A stretch of 64,000 nt of DNA from an uncultured Dorea sp. (GCA_910579925.1 CAJTVY010000009.1:1-64000), one strand, 5' to 3'; positions 1-9,356 are shown, counted from the stretch's first letter. Notes: a model not told the origin generated them from the sequence alone. Translations and numbers: made by a program.

Positions 1-24
1 TCGGAATTTCCTATAAAGTAAAAA

Positions 25-150
25 AGCATGTGCTCTGGCACATGCTCGCGCCGAGTGCGGCCGCCTGCGGCATACTTCCTTTTCGCACGAGTGCGGATCC
101 TCCCGGAGGGTTTTTATAATATAGGGAACGAAGTTTCCTATATTATAAAA
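25..150 (-). repeat. Structured intergenic repeat, copy A
   Basis: First of three related elements, all in the same orientation. On the plus strand it has a 9-bp hairpin (25-33 with 38-46), the linker GCGCCGA, a 5-bp outer stem (55-59 with 84-88) enclosing a 5-bp hairpin (60-64 with 67-71), then GAGTGCG and an 18-bp AT-rich stem closed by GAA (112-129 with 133-150, one G-T wobble). The stems differ in sequence from copies at 13326 and 56034 but stay paired. Read on the minus strand, the 25-46 hairpin is followed by TTTTTT, so it can act as a Rho-independent terminator. It lies downstream of glf. The open frames crossing it are not supported as genes. Confidence 0.8.
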
Positions 151-155
151 TCTAA

Positions 156-206
156 GCAGGGACATTCTCTCAGAGTTGAAAATCAACTTAGGAAAAATGA
201 CCCTGC
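156..206 (-). terminator. Hairpin downstream of glf
   Basis: GCAGGGACATT (156-166) pairs with AATGACCCTGC (196-206) with one mismatch, and AGTTGA/TCAACT forms an inner stem. It starts about 50 nt past the glf stop. On the minus strand it is followed by a T-rich but interrupted tract, so it is a moderate terminator candidate. Copies B and C of the repeat also have a hairpin at this relative position. Confidence 0.5.
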
Positions 207-255
207 CTGAGCTTCTGCCTGTCAGTTTACCGGCTTATCTTACTTTTCATATGAT

Positions 256-1386
256 TCATGAAAGATTCTCTTCCACACATTTCAAAGCTTCTGACACTAC
301 CTTGTGCATATCGTAATACCGGTACGTTCCCAGACGACCGCCAAAGATAACCCTCTCTTCCTTCTCTGCCAGCAGCTTATATTTCTCGTAAAGTGCATTA
401 TTCTTTTCGTCGTTTATAGGATAGTACGGCTCTGCGCCCTTCACCCATTCTGCAGGATATTCTCTGGTAATGACGGTCCTTAGATTCGCCGCCTCTGTAT
501 TGCCATATCCCCCTTGACAGCCAAACTCAAAATGCTTATGCTCGATGATTCGTGTGTAGGGGATCTCGTATTCTGTATAATTGACCACCGCATTTCCCTG
601 ATAATTCTCCAGGTCTAACGTCTCCGTCTCGAATCTTAAGCTGCGGTACTCTAATTCTCCATAACAATAATCAAAATAAGCGTCAATCATCCCGGTAAAA
701 ATAATTTTTTCTGCCTGTGCCGTCAGCTCCTGGCGCTCTGCAAAAAAGTCCGTATTCAGACGAACCTCGATTCCATCCAGCATCCTTTCAATCATCTGAG
801 TATAGCCGCCGACCGGAATCCCCTGGTAAAGATCGTTAAAATAATTATTATCATATACGAACCGCACCGGAAGCCGACGGATAATAAAGCTTGGAAGTTC
901 CGTTGCGCGTCTGCCCCACTGCTTCTCCGTATATCCTTTCACCAGTTTCTCATAAATGTCCCTTCCTACCAGCGAAACAGCCTGCTCCTCCAGGTTTTTC
1001 GGCTCTGTAATCCCCGACTCCCTGATCTGCCTGTCTATCATCTCTTTTGCCTCCGCCGGCGTTCTGACTCCCCACATCTGGCTGAATGTATTCATGTTAA
1101 ACGGAAGATTATATAATTCATCTCTATATCTTGCCACAGGACTGTTGGTATAGCGGTTGAATTCTGCAAACTGCCGTACATAATCCCACACCTTGCCGTC
1201 TGATGTGTGAAAAATATGCGCTCCATATTCATGTACCTGGATACCTTCTATTTCTTTTGTGTATATATTGCCTCCGATATGGTTTCTACGGTCAATCACC
1301 AGCACATGCTTCCCTGCTTTCTCTGCCTCATATGCAAAGATGGATCCAAACAGGCCGGCTCCTACAATCAAATAATCATATTTCAT
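256..1386 (-). CDS. glf: UDP-galactopyranose mutase
   Basis: Flavoenzyme that interconverts UDP-galactopyranose and UDP-galactofuranose, the precursor of galactofuranose in surface glycans; it is cytoplasmic and needs reduced FAD. The 376-residue length is normal for the family. The N-terminus carries the Rossmann FAD motif (VGAGLFGS near residues 8-15) followed by an NHIGGN segment, and the C-terminal half has the family's conserved stretches, including GGRLGTYRYYDM near the end. An AGGAGG lies just upstream of the ATG. No glycosyltransferase or capsule gene is present in this window, so its glycan partner genes are elsewhere or beyond the left edge. A hairpin and a structured repeat follow the stop codon. 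Confidence 0.95.
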   Translation of the reverse strand: MKYDYLIVGAGLFGSIFAYEAEKAGKHVLVIDRRNHIGGNIYTKEIEGIQVHEYGAHIFHTSDGKVWDYVRQFAEFNRYTNSPVARYRDELYNLPFNMNTFSQMWGVRTPAEAKEMIDRQIRESGITEPKNLEEQAVSLVGRDIYEKLVKGYTEKQWGRRATELPSFIIRRLPVRFVYDNNYFNDLYQGIPVGGYTQMIERMLDGIEVRLNTDFFAERQELTAQAEKIIFTGMIDAYFDYCYGELEYRSLRFETETLDLENYQGNAVVNYTEYEIPYTRIIEHKHFEFGCQGGYGNTEAANLRTVITREYPAEWVKGAEPYYPINDEKNNALYEKYKLLAEKEERVIFGGRLGTYRYYDMHKVVSEALKCVEENLS

Positions 1387-1414
1387 TTTTTTTCCTCCTT
1401 TTTTGTTCTATTTA

Positions 1415-1443
1415 ATGCTACCTTAAACCACATTTTTTTACAA
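1415..1443 (-). promoter_or_regulatory. Possible glf promoter
   Basis: Minus strand TTGTAA (1438-1443), 17-bp spacer and TAGCAT (1415-1420), just upstream of the glf ribosome-binding site and downstream of the sbcC stop. The match is imperfect. Confidence 0.35.
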
Positions 1444-1473
1444 GTCAGGAAACTAAGGATTTTTCATCGTCCT

Positions 1474-4400
1474 TTATCCCCACCTGGCCGTACTCCCCTG
1501 ATCCGTTCTCGTGACGATCAGCTTACAATCTATCTGCTCCTTTAATTCATTTACATGAGAAATAATTCCCACAAGCCTTTTCTCATCAGCAAGTTCCGCC
1601 AGAATGCGGATTGCCTGCCCTCTTGCAGCATCGTCCAGCGAACCAAATCCCTCGTCTACAAACATCGTATCCAGATGGATCGCCCCAGCCGTGTTCTGTA
1701 CAATATCAGAAAGCCCCAGCGCCATGGAAAGCGAAGCCATGAAAGCCTCCCCGCCCGACAGGGTTTTCACATTCCTCACAGAATCACTTGCAATATGATA
1801 GATATCCAGATCAAGACCTGCCTGTCCCTGGCTTGCCAGATCCTTTATATTCCGGCACTGCAGAATAAATTCTCCGGAAGTCATCTGAACCAGCCTCTTA
1901 TTCGCCGCACGGATAATCTGCCTGAAATACTGTCTCTGCACATAAGTCTCAAAATCCAGCTTCACCGTTCTGTTCAGATTTCCATTAGCGGTTCTGCTCA
2001 AGTTCCCCACCATCTCATACTGTCTCTGCAGATCTTCGTCTGTTTCCTGCAAATTCGTCAACCGTCTTCTCACTTCCCGGTTCTTCTGATTTGCGCTATA
2101 CAGGCGGACGCATTCTTCCTGCAGCTTCTTCTGGTTTTTGTCCGCTTCCTGAATCTCTTCCCCGACCTGCCTTATATCCGTCCTTTCCTTCCCCTCAAGC
2201 TGTTCTTCCAGTGACTTTTTCCTGCCGGAAATTTCATTGGCCTGTGAATAGAATTCCTCGATACTCCTTTTCAGTTCTTCCATATCCTCTGCGGATAATT
2301 TTCTGGCAAAATACGTCGTCTCATCTTCAAACCCCTGGCTTTTAAGCGCTGTCTGATAATCCAGTGTGTATCTCCTTACTTCTTCCTCCTGCTGCTTTAA
2401 CGCCGCCTCGCCGCTGTTTTTCTGACCTTCCAGTTTCCGTAACTCTTCTACGGACTGCCGCTCTTTCTTTAGCGCCTGTTCGTAAGCAGTTTTCGCCTCC
2501 TTTCGTATTTTTTCCAGTTCATCCATCCGTTCCTGCGCCTGTGCCTGTGTAGAAAGCGGAAGTTTCTCTTCTTTTATCTGAATCTCCGACTGAAGATGAT
2601 TTCCTTCGATCAGCCGTTTTTCATATTCTGATTTTGCCTGCTCATAAGACTGTTCCAGACTTTGAACTTGTTCAGCAATTTTCTTCTCCGTTTCAACCGC
2701 CAGCCCGAACTGTTCTGTCTCCTCCTCCGACTTTTCAAGTTCTGCCCGTGTTTTCTCCAACGTACGTTCATTCTCTGCCAACGCTTCCCCAATCAAGGTC
2801 TTTATCTCCTGATACGCCTCCATGGCAGCAGACTGCTTCTGATCCCCTCTGGAACAATGATACTCGGCCCCCTTATCCTCTTCTCTTAAAAATACTTTCG
2901 TCATCACTCGTTCATATTCTCTTGCAAAGGCTTCCTGCCCCACCTCGAATCTTGCCGACTGCTCCCGGAACATTGCTACAGACTGCTCTCTTCTTTCCTC
3001 TGCCTGGTCCCGCTTTTTCTTCGCCTTCTCTACCTCCTGCTGAGTGGGCGCACCTTCTGTCAGTCTGCGGATATCCGGGTGTTCGCAGGAACCGCATACC
3101 GGACACGGCTTTCCCGGCTTTAGCCTCCCGGCCAGAATTCCCGCCTGCTCCTGCAGAAACGCCTGATACTTCTCTTCATATACTTGAAATGCATGGAGAT
3201 ACGATTTCTGATCTTTCTCCGCCTGCCTCTGCCTCTCCTGCCATACTTTCACTTCATCGGCAAGCTGCTCCCACTGACGTTCTAATTTCTCCAGATCCCG
3301 GCTTCTGCCTGCCTGCTGCCCTTCTCTAAGCCTGAGACTTTCAATCTTTCCCGGACTCTGGGCATATTTTTCCTGAATTTCCCGCATTTCCTTCCTCTGC
3401 TCTTTTAAGATGCCAAGAGTTTTTTTCTGCTGATTCAGTTCCCCCTGTATCTTCTTTTGTAACTTTATCTCCTTGGCATACCGTTCCCTCAGCTTTTCTA
3501 TCTGTTCATACTGCGGCAGTGCATCCTTAAGCCTGACCATCTCGGCATGACAGGAATTCTCCTGCCTCTTAAGTTTTGCTTCCCTCCCTTCTGTGATCTC
3601 CTTAGCTTCCTTTATCTGAGCCAGAAGGGCGCAAATCCTATGACTGACGTCTTCAACATTTTTCCTGGTCTTTTCTGCCGCTTCCCGACCTACGGCAAGC
3701 CTTGTCTCCTGTACCTGTACCTTCTCCGCTCTCTGTGCGGACTGTAACCGTGCTTCTCGTTCTCTGTATTCCTCCTGTCTTCCGGCAAACTCCTCTTCTT
3801 TGGAGCAGATACGGTCAAAGGCCTCAAACAACTGGTTCCATGTTTCCCCTTCCTTTTTCATTTCCTTTAACCGATCCAGATTCTTCTGACAGGCTGTGAA
3901 AGCCTCTTTCTTCTTTTTTTCCAAAAGATCTTCGGCCTTGATTATCTCATTTAATATTTCTGCCGCTTCTTCATAAGGAATGACAGAATAGCTTTTTAGT
4001 GTATTCCATCGCACCCTCTCTCCATTCTCCCTTGTATCTTCACCCGAATCTTCAGAACATTCTGCAAATTCTACCCGTTCCATCTCCTGTTTTGCAGCCC
4101 GCAGGTTATCTTCCAGCTTTCTATACAGATGAGACGCACGCTGCTTTAACTCCTCCTGCACCCGGTAATACAGTCTGGTCTGAAAAATTCTGGAAAATAT
4201 CTGTCTGCGCTCCTTAGATTCCGCATAAAGCAATTTTAGAAAATCTCCCTGGGCGATCATGGCAATCTGGGTAAACTGATCAGCATCCATCCCCATAATC
4301 TCCACAATCTTCTGATCCGTCTCCCTCTTCTTTCCCCGATACACATTCCCATTCGGGAGAATTAGTTCTACCTTCGGGGATTCCTTTACATACCTGGGTG

Positions 4401-4725
4401 AACCGTCCCCATACCGCCTCTTTCCAAGCCTCGTATATTCCGGATTCCGTCTGATCGTATAGATTTCCTCCCGATAGGAAAAAGTATACTCCACATAGGT
4501 ATCCGTCTCTTCCGACGCATACTGGCTTCTCATCATATTCCCGTCCCGCTTCCCGCCGCTGGTCTGGTCAAACAGGGCGTATGTAACTGCATCAAAGATG
4601 GTGGTCTTCCCAGCGCCTGTATCTCCGGTAATCAGAAACAGGCCATGCTGCACGTCTGTAAAATCTATCTCCGTCCTTTTTGCATAAGACCCAAACGCTG
4701 ACATCACTAATCTGACCGGTTTCAC
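1474..4725 (-). CDS. sbcC: Exonuclease SbcC (Rad50-like ATPase subunit)
   Basis: ATPase subunit of the SbcCD nuclease, which opens DNA hairpins and trims blocked double-strand ends. The 1083 residues have the expected split-ATPase layout: Walker A (GDTGAGKTT) near residues 34-42, two long coiled-coil arms, a zinc-hook CPVC near residue 537 at the apex, and a C-terminal lobe with the signature LSGGEAF near residue 985 and Walker B (FVDEGFGSLDD) near 1020. The start overlaps the sbcD stop by 4 nt (ATGA), implying translational coupling. Coding runs without interruption. Several antisense frames over the coiled coil are composition artefacts. No clear terminator is seen before glf. Confidence 0.95.
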   Translation of the reverse strand: MKPVRLVMSAFGSYAKRTEIDFTDVQHGLFLITGDTGAGKTTIFDAVTYALFDQTSGGKRDGNMMRSQYASEETDTYVEYTFSYREEIYTIRRNPEYTRLGKRRYGDGSPRYVKESPKVELILPNGNVYRGKKRETDQKIVEIMGMDADQFTQIAMIAQGDFLKLLYAESKERRQIFSRIFQTRLYYRVQEELKQRASHLYRKLEDNLRAAKQEMERVEFAECSEDSGEDTRENGERVRWNTLKSYSVIPYEEAAEILNEIIKAEDLLEKKKKEAFTACQKNLDRLKEMKKEGETWNQLFEAFDRICSKEEEFAGRQEEYREREARLQSAQRAEKVQVQETRLAVGREAAEKTRKNVEDVSHRICALLAQIKEAKEITEGREAKLKRQENSCHAEMVRLKDALPQYEQIEKLRERYAKEIKLQKKIQGELNQQKKTLGILKEQRKEMREIQEKYAQSPGKIESLRLREGQQAGRSRDLEKLERQWEQLADEVKVWQERQRQAEKDQKSYLHAFQVYEEKYQAFLQEQAGILAGRLKPGKPCPVCGSCEHPDIRRLTEGAPTQQEVEKAKKKRDQAEERREQSVAMFREQSARFEVGQEAFAREYERVMTKVFLREEDKGAEYHCSRGDQKQSAAMEAYQEIKTLIGEALAENERTLEKTRAELEKSEEETEQFGLAVETEKKIAEQVQSLEQSYEQAKSEYEKRLIEGNHLQSEIQIKEEKLPLSTQAQAQERMDELEKIRKEAKTAYEQALKKERQSVEELRKLEGQKNSGEAALKQQEEEVRRYTLDYQTALKSQGFEDETTYFARKLSAEDMEELKRSIEEFYSQANEISGRKKSLEEQLEGKERTDIRQVGEEIQEADKNQKKLQEECVRLYSANQKNREVRRRLTNLQETDEDLQRQYEMVGNLSRTANGNLNRTVKLDFETYVQRQYFRQIIRAANKRLVQMTSGEFILQCRNIKDLASQGQAGLDLDIYHIASDSVRNVKTLSGGEAFMASLSMALGLSDIVQNTAGAIHLDTMFVDEGFGSLDDAARGQAIRILAELADEKRLVGIISHVNELKEQIDCKLIVTRTDQGSTARWG

Positions 4726-5945
4726 ATCTGCTCCTCCTTTACCTGTTCAAAGATTTCAAGCATCATCTGAAATTCCTCTTCCTTCAGTTTCTTTCCCTGC
4801 ATCTCCTGGTAGAAATCTGCGAAATTCTTCAAGGGATCTTTCATGGCCGGCTCTTCGTAAAGTTCCAGCAGTCTCGTTCTGGTACGCAGATTATCCACTC
4901 GGATTTCCAGAATATGGTCAAACACCTTTTCAAGCTGCTCTTTCGGCTTGTATGGATCCGCCTCATCCGTCAGCGTCACGCTGATATAATCCCCTCTCTC
5001 CTCTTCTTCCGCCTGTTCTATAATATCCTTAAGCTTCCCCGTCTTCTTTCGGATATCACGCATAGGATGCAGGGGCAGGCATTCGATGAGAGGCGGCTCT
5101 CCTTTCTCCCTAAGAGTCACCACGGTCAGCGACTTCTTGTGTTCACACTCGCTGACAGAATATTTCAGAAGGGTCCCACAGTAACGGATCCGGGGACTGG
5201 CTACATACTGAGGCCCGTGCAGATGCCCAAGTGCCGCATAATCAAAATCCTTAATAATACTGACGTCTACATTCTCGATTCCGCCCACAGACACTGTCTC
5301 TGATTCGCACCTGACCGGCCGTCCCTCTTCCTCTCCGCCAGGGCATGCCTGACAGGAGACACTGTCATTGCAAGCCCTGTCATCCATATATCCTGTATAA
5401 AACTGATGTGAAACCAGTACATTTCTCCGATTCTTATAGTCTATATTTTCCCTTTTAAGAAGCCTGTCCACGGCCTCCGTATAAGTCTTTGGCACATCTT
5501 CTTTAAACACATTTCTAACATAAGAAGGTTTCAGAAAAGGAAGCAGATAGAAATCCACCTCTCCATAAGAATCTTTCATCGTCACCTTCTGTATTCTTTC
5601 CCTAACGTCTTCCGGCGCACTCCCCGCCAGATAAATCTTACGTTTCTTCAGAATACCGGCCGCATATTCAATCCTCTCCGCTGAATCATGATTTCCGCTT
5701 ATAATCAGCACAGGAATTGAAGGAGTGATCTCTGACAATTGTGTGAGAAACCAGTCAAAGATCCCGACCGCCTCTGCCGACGGCACGATCCGGTCATAGA
5801 TATCTCCTGCGATCACCACCGCATCCGGACGGATGGAGCCGGCATAAGCAATAATCTCACCAAGAACCGCTTTCTGATCCTCTTTCAGGTTATAATGATG
5901 AAGCTGTTTACCGATATGCAGGTCTGACAGGTGAAAAAATTTCAT
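4722..5945 (-). CDS. sbcD: Exonuclease SbcD (Mre11-like nuclease subunit)
   Basis: Metallophosphoesterase nuclease subunit of SbcCD. It has the phosphoesterase motifs in order: SDLHIGK near residues 7-13, AGDIYDR near 46-52, SGNHDS near 84-89, a His in VSHQF near 180, and GHLHG near 240, which together form the dimetal site. The C-terminal region is the capping/SbcC-binding part. At 407 residues it is typical for Firmicutes. It is the first gene of the sbcD-sbcC pair, and a TATAAT-like box lies about 40 bp upstream (minus strand, 5986-5991) without a good -35. The gene is divergent from the cysteine-cluster gene at 6119. Confidence 0.95.
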   Translation of the reverse strand: MKFFHLSDLHIGKQLHHYNLKEDQKAVLGEIIAYAGSIRPDAVVIAGDIYDRIVPSAEAVGIFDWFLTQLSEITPSIPVLIISGNHDSAERIEYAAGILKKRKIYLAGSAPEDVRERIQKVTMKDSYGEVDFYLLPFLKPSYVRNVFKEDVPKTYTEAVDRLLKRENIDYKNRRNVLVSHQFYTGYMDDRACNDSVSCQACPGGEEEGRPVRCESETVSVGGIENVDVSIIKDFDYAALGHLHGPQYVASPRIRYCGTLLKYSVSECEHKKSLTVVTLREKGEPPLIECLPLHPMRDIRKKTGKLKDIIEQAEEEERGDYISVTLTDEADPYKPKEQLEKVFDHILEIRVDNLRTRTRLLELYEEPAMKDPLKNFADFYQEMQGKKLKEEEFQMMLEIFEQVKEEQM

Positions 5946-6118
5946 AAAATCTGTTCCTTTCTATTTACATCTGAAATCATCGTACATTATACTAATATGG
6001 AAAATGTGTTAGAATCAGTATAGCGTCTTAGCGCAAGGTATGCAAATCATTTCTTAGATATTGAGAAGCGCGCAAGACCTGAACTCAATAAATAACAGGA
6101 TTTTTTAGGAGAAAGTAT

Positions 6119-6778
6119 ATGTTACGAGAGATTGACCTTGACAAAGTCTCCGACGGGAGACTGTATAGAAGCAGCGACATGGCAAAGACAGGATGTAACG
6201 GCTGCAACGGGTGTTCGTCCTGCTGCCGGGGCATGGGGAATTCGATCGTCTTAGACCCCATGGACACCCACAGGCTTTGCACAGGACTGCAGAAGTCCTG
6301 CGAAGAATTATTAAAGTCTTCCCTTGAACTGAACGTAGTGGACGGCGTTATTCTTCCGAATCTTCGAATGACGACAGAGGAAGAGACTTGTGTTTTCCTC
6401 AATGAAGGGCGATGCAGCATCCATCCCATAAGGCCCGGAATCTGCCGCATCTTTCCTCTGGGACGATTCTATGAGAATGACTCTTTTCAGTATTTTCTGC
6501 AGATACATGAGTGCCCTGCGCCTGGTAAGAGCAAAGTGAAGGTCAGTAAATGGATCGATACGCCCGATGTGAGGCGCTATGAGAAATTCATTGCCGACTG
6601 GCATTATTTTCTGAAGCCTCTCCAGAAATACGCTATGGACTTTGAACATGGGGAGAATATTCAGAAGCTGAACATGTATATTTTACAACAGTTCTATCTG
6701 AAATCCTATGATGCAGAGGGAGACTTTTATCATGAATTTTACGAAAGACTGGAAGCTGCCAGGGGACTTCTTTTATGA
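6119..6778 (+). CDS. YkgJ-family cysteine cluster protein
   Basis: Belongs to the CxxCxxCC (YkgJ/Fli-like, PF03692) family, whose members probably bind a metal or an iron-sulfur centre; no reaction is established. The signature cysteines are visible at GCNGCNGCSSCCRG (residues 25-38), with further cysteines at GRCSIHP, GICRIFP and ECPAP. It has 219 residues, no signal peptide and no membrane segment, so it should be cytoplasmic. TTAGGAG lies 7 nt before the ATG. It stands alone between the divergent sbcD and the convergent gene at 6812, so the context gives no function. Confidence 0.85.
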   Translation: MLREIDLDKVSDGRLYRSSDMAKTGCNGCNGCSSCCRGMGNSIVLDPMDTHRLCTGLQKSCEELLKSSLELNVVDGVILPNLRMTTEEETCVFLNEGRCSIHPIRPGICRIFPLGRFYENDSFQYFLQIHECPAPGKSKVKVSKWIDTPDVRRYEKFIADWHYFLKPLQKYAMDFEHGENIQKLNMYILQQFYLKSYDAEGDFYHEFYERLEAARGLLL

Positions 6779-6811
6779 GATTCCCCTGTACAGTTCCTTT
6801 ACCTTACCTTC

Positions 6812-7711
6812 TTAATCTTCTGTCTCCATACTCTCAAGTATCCTCTGTGCCTCTCTTGCGGCCCACATGCGGTTTCCCTTTGAAACGACATACTGAAGGC
6901 AGTGTTTTGCACTCTCTTTTTCTCCAAGTCCCAGATAGATCTGTGCCTGCCTGAACGTATAGTTCACTTTCATCCATGGTCTGATCACATTTCCGTTCAG
7001 ATCCAGCCGCTCATAGAGAAATCTTGATGCTGCCGGATAATCCTGATTCTCCAGCGCTCTTGTCAGATTATTGCCTGCACACAGCATCTGAAAATATTTC
7101 CAGTCGCTCTTTCTTCTGCTTTGGACGGCCGCCCCCGCAGGTCCTCCGTTCTTCTGCGCATACTCCTGCCGGTACGGGGTTTTGTGGGATATACTCTGCC
7201 GGAATGCTTCTTCCAGCTTATGCACCTGAAGCCCCATTCCTCTTTTAAAATATTGGGCAGACAATAAGATATAATAATTTGCTCTGAATCCCCCTCTCAG
7301 CTTACGTGGACTAACGCCCTGCAGCGTCTCCCATGCTTTGTCAAAATTCCCCTGGCAATGCTGCGCCAGGGCGATGTTGCAAAGAATTCTGTCCCTATAC
7401 AATACCATACTGCTTCTGCGGATGCAGGCTTCATACAAGAAGGGGTTGCATTCCGTAGCCAGAATCTCTGCAATTCTCATTGAGCCAAAACGTATCAGCA
7501 GGCAGGACAGCGCCACGAGCAATGCGTACACGATGCAGATACTAAACGTTACCAGCGTAGAGATTCCCCTGCCGAATTTCCATGCCATAAAGTAAGAATC
7601 AATCCTCAATACCATATAAAACAGATAAACAGCCCCAAGAAAGCAGAGCCCAAGTCCAGCTCCCTGATACCGATATAACTGCGCCCTTCTCTTTATGACT
7701 TCTAATTCCAT
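6812..7711 (-). CDS. Membrane protein with TPR-like cytoplasmic region
   Basis: 299-residue protein with two transmembrane segments near the N-terminus (about residues 18-36 and 46-70) and a helical C-terminal region. Alanine/leucine-spaced helices there (for example ILCNIALAQHCQGNFDKAWETL and RQAQIYLGLGEKESAKHCL) resemble tetratricopeptide repeats. I do not recognise a named family, and no catalytic motif is seen. Such TPR proteins usually scaffold protein complexes, which is inference here. A strong AGGAGG precedes the ATG. The gene is monocistronic. Overlapping dyads at 7798-7822 lie upstream and could be operators. Confidence 0.75.
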   Translation of the reverse strand: MELEVIKRRAQLYRYQGAGLGLCFLGAVYLFYMVLRIDSYFMAWKFGRGISTLVTFSICIVYALLVALSCLLIRFGSMRIAEILATECNPFLYEACIRRSSMVLYRDRILCNIALAQHCQGNFDKAWETLQGVSPRKLRGGFRANYYILLSAQYFKRGMGLQVHKLEEAFRQSISHKTPYRQEYAQKNGGPAGAAVQSRRKSDWKYFQMLCAGNNLTRALENQDYPAASRFLYERLDLNGNVIRPWMKVNYTFRQAQIYLGLGEKESAKHCLQYVVSKGNRMWAAREAQRILESMETED

Positions 7712-7797
7712 GATTAAATTCCTCCTATAGAATCTGAAAAGACACTAACTATTTATTCTATAATCAGTGCCGCTTTTATTCTTAGTTTCTGGCAGGC

Positions 7798-7822
7798 TTA
7801 CAGAAACATTCCTGTAAATGTT
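7798..7822. promoter_or_regulatory. Overlapping dyad symmetries
   Basis: TTACAG (7798-7803) is inverted as CTGTAA (7812-7817), and AACATT (7805-7810) as AATGTT (7817-7822). The two interleaved dyads lie in the 140-bp space between the gene ending at 7852 and the gene starting at 7711, upstream of the latter. They could bind a regulator; no known consensus was matched. Confidence 0.3.
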
Positions 7823-7851
7823 CCTAAAAGCCATCTCGTTCCCTGACTTCA

Positions 7852-8304
7852 CTACATTTCTCTCAACTTTTTGGAAATCGTAAAATTAGCTATAAATAAT
7901 GGAATTTCTACACAGAGGAACCCAATCGTACACCACAATGGCACGCTCATATCTAATTGAACCCGAAACAGCAGCATAATGATCAAAAATATTGATCCCA
8001 GAATTTCCATAAAATTCAATAATTTTTTATGAAACTCTTGCAGACGCATCCGATTGATCATCTTCTCTGATTTCCATATTCCATAATTTTTTTGAATGTC
8101 ATTTATACTTTCATCAGATATAAGTTCGTCCATACTTACGTCTAGTTCCAGCGCTAGTTTTTTTGCAGTAATCAGGTCTGGACATCTTGTACCCTTTTCC
8201 CATCGACAAACGGTCTGTCTTGAAACATACAATTTATCCGCAAGTTGTTGCTGGGTAAGATTTTTTTCTTCTCTGTATTTTTTGATGTTTTCACTTAATG
8301 CCAT
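7852..8304 (-). CDS. Xre-family regulator with C-terminal membrane helices
   Basis: 150-residue protein. Residues 1-65 are a Cro/C1-type helix-turn-helix (QQQLADKLYVSRQTVCRWEKG), and the C-terminal 60 residues form two hydrophobic helices, so it is probably a membrane-tethered DNA-binding regulator. The ATG at 8304 is chosen over the upstream one at 8397 because GAAAGAGAGG sits directly before it and the domain begins there. It opens the AT-rich accessory segment and is divergent from the next regulator at 8665. Its target genes are not evident. Confidence 0.8.
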   Translation of the reverse strand: MALSENIKKYREEKNLTQQQLADKLYVSRQTVCRWEKGTRCPDLITAKKLALELDVSMDELISDESINDIQKNYGIWKSEKMINRMRLQEFHKKLLNFMEILGSIFLIIMLLFRVQLDMSVPLWCTIGFLCVEIPLFIANFTISKKLREM

Positions 8305-8664
8305 ACTGTATACCTCTCTTTCACTTATATCATATAGCGATACTGTTGAAATGAAAAGTACCAATCCGTATTTTACATGTTTCCAATCTGGTAACACTTC
8401 TTTTCTGATTAGCCCTGTTTTATCAATATTGTATTTTTGCTTCTAATTCATCAATTAACTTTTCCAATTGTAAAGCTAACCAATCATCGAATTCCTCAAG
8501 AACGCCCCTTTTTTATGCACAAGCTGCAAATGTTTATAAACGCATACTACATCATTATGTTCCTGAATTTCCGTGTTATAAAATCTTTATTCGACAAAAT
8601 ACAAGAAATATGTTATGCTCGTATCTGCCAAATAATAATAACGGCAAAGAAAGGCGGCGAGCCA
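8305..8664. other. AT-rich intergenic space between divergent regulators
   Basis: 360 bp without a supported gene. Frames open here on both strands but lack ribosome-binding sites and family similarity. It must hold the divergent promoters; only the rightward one (8590-8619) is reasonably clear. Confidence 0.6.
8590..8619 (+). promoter_or_regulatory. Promoter for the small Xre regulator
   Basis: TTCGAC (8590-8595), 18-bp spacer and TATGCT (8614-8619), preceded by TG as in an extended -10. It lies 46 bp before the proposed TTG start. Confidence 0.45.
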
Positions 8665-8889
8665 TTGTCAAAAAATAAATATCAATTTGAAAGTAAAATC
8701 CATGTGTACAGAGCCACAAAGAGAATGACGCAACAAGAACTTGCTGATTTGGTGGGTGTCTCAAGACAAACAATTATGCAGCTTGAACGAAATCGCTATA
8801 ATCCCTCTATGATGTTGGCGTATAGTATTTCAAAAATATTTGATGTAACGATTGAAGATTTATTTGATTTTTCGGAGGTAGAAAAGTGA
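8665..8889 (+). CDS. Small Xre-family (YozG/HipB-like) regulator
   Basis: 74-residue regulator that is almost only a Cro/C1 helix-turn-helix (QQELADLVGVSRQTIMQLERN), ending in the FDVTIEDLFDF segment typical of this short subfamily. The proposed start is TTG at 8665, because AAAGGCGGCGA precedes it and the protein family begins just there. A longer frame from 8437 would add about 76 residues without a ribosome-binding site or similarity. Its stop overlaps the next gene's GTG start by 3-4 nt, so the two are translationally coupled. This small-regulator plus membrane-protein pair is common on Firmicute accessory DNA. Confidence 0.75.
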   Translation: MSKNKYQFESKIHVYRATKRMTQQELADLVGVSRQTIMQLERNRYNPSMMLAYSISKIFDVTIEDLFDFSEVEK

Positions 8890-9203
8890 TTGAGATACTA
8901 AATCAACTTGTGATTAATAGACAAATCCTGTTGATAGGGATATGGTATGGTTTACCGATTACGATTATTTTAATTATTTTATTTTTTATAAAGTTTTCCC
9001 GCGATGAAAGAAGACGGACAATCATCGGAAAAGCAAGTATTATTTCTATGATTGTATTCATTTTCCTTGTTAATTTTTTTGCAAAAATATCAGATTGTAT
9101 ACCCATAAATTACGATACAGTAGCTTTTTGCGTTCAATGGATATACGATATTGTGCTTACGGTTGAGGTTATCGCAATTCTGATATACAAAAAAATTCAA
9201 TAG
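8886..9203 (+). CDS. Small membrane protein paired with Xre regulator
   Basis: 105-residue hydrophobic protein with three predicted transmembrane helices (about residues 16-36, 48-66 and 80-100) and a basic loop (FSRDERRRT) after the first. It starts at GTG within the last codons of the upstream regulator and is followed by a Rho-independent terminator. The arrangement resembles DUF-type membrane partners of short Xre regulators, possibly controlling the regulator by sequestration, which is inference. Strongly AT-rich, unlike leuS or sbcCD. Confidence 0.65.
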   Translation: MIEILNQLVINRQILLIGIWYGLPITIILIILFFIKFSRDERRRTIIGKASIISMIVFIFLVNFFAKISDCIPINYDTVAFCVQWIYDIVLTVEVIAILIYKKIQ

Positions 9204-9211
9204 TCAAACCT

Positions 9212-9250
9212 AATATTGCTTGTCACTGAAAAGGCGAGCAATATTTTTAT
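9212..9250 (+). terminator. Terminator after the Xre/membrane pair
   Basis: AATATTGCT (9212-9220) pairs perfectly with AGCAATATT (9237-9245), followed by TTTATA. Confidence 0.75.
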
Positions 9251-9269
9251 ACTAAAAAATATGAAATAG

Positions 9270-9298
9270 TTGACATTGAAATAAAAATAAATTATACT
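9270..9298 (+). promoter_or_regulatory. Near-consensus promoter
   Basis: TTGACA (9270-9275), 17-bp spacer and TATACT (9293-9298), immediately after a terminator. It would drive the structured leader at 9357-9448, the sigma-like fragment and the DUF3267 gene. Confidence 0.75.
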
Positions 9299-9356
9299 TT
9301 ATTAGGAAAAGTAGCAAATAGCAAAGCCAACCGCACCAGTCAACGGTCATTATGAA

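Noticed and set aside
28..210. Plus-strand frames at 28-210 and 13329-13532 with similar peptides
   Set aside because: They are translations of the structured repeat read on its opposite strand; they lack ribosome-binding sites, and the sequence changes preserve base pairing, not codons.
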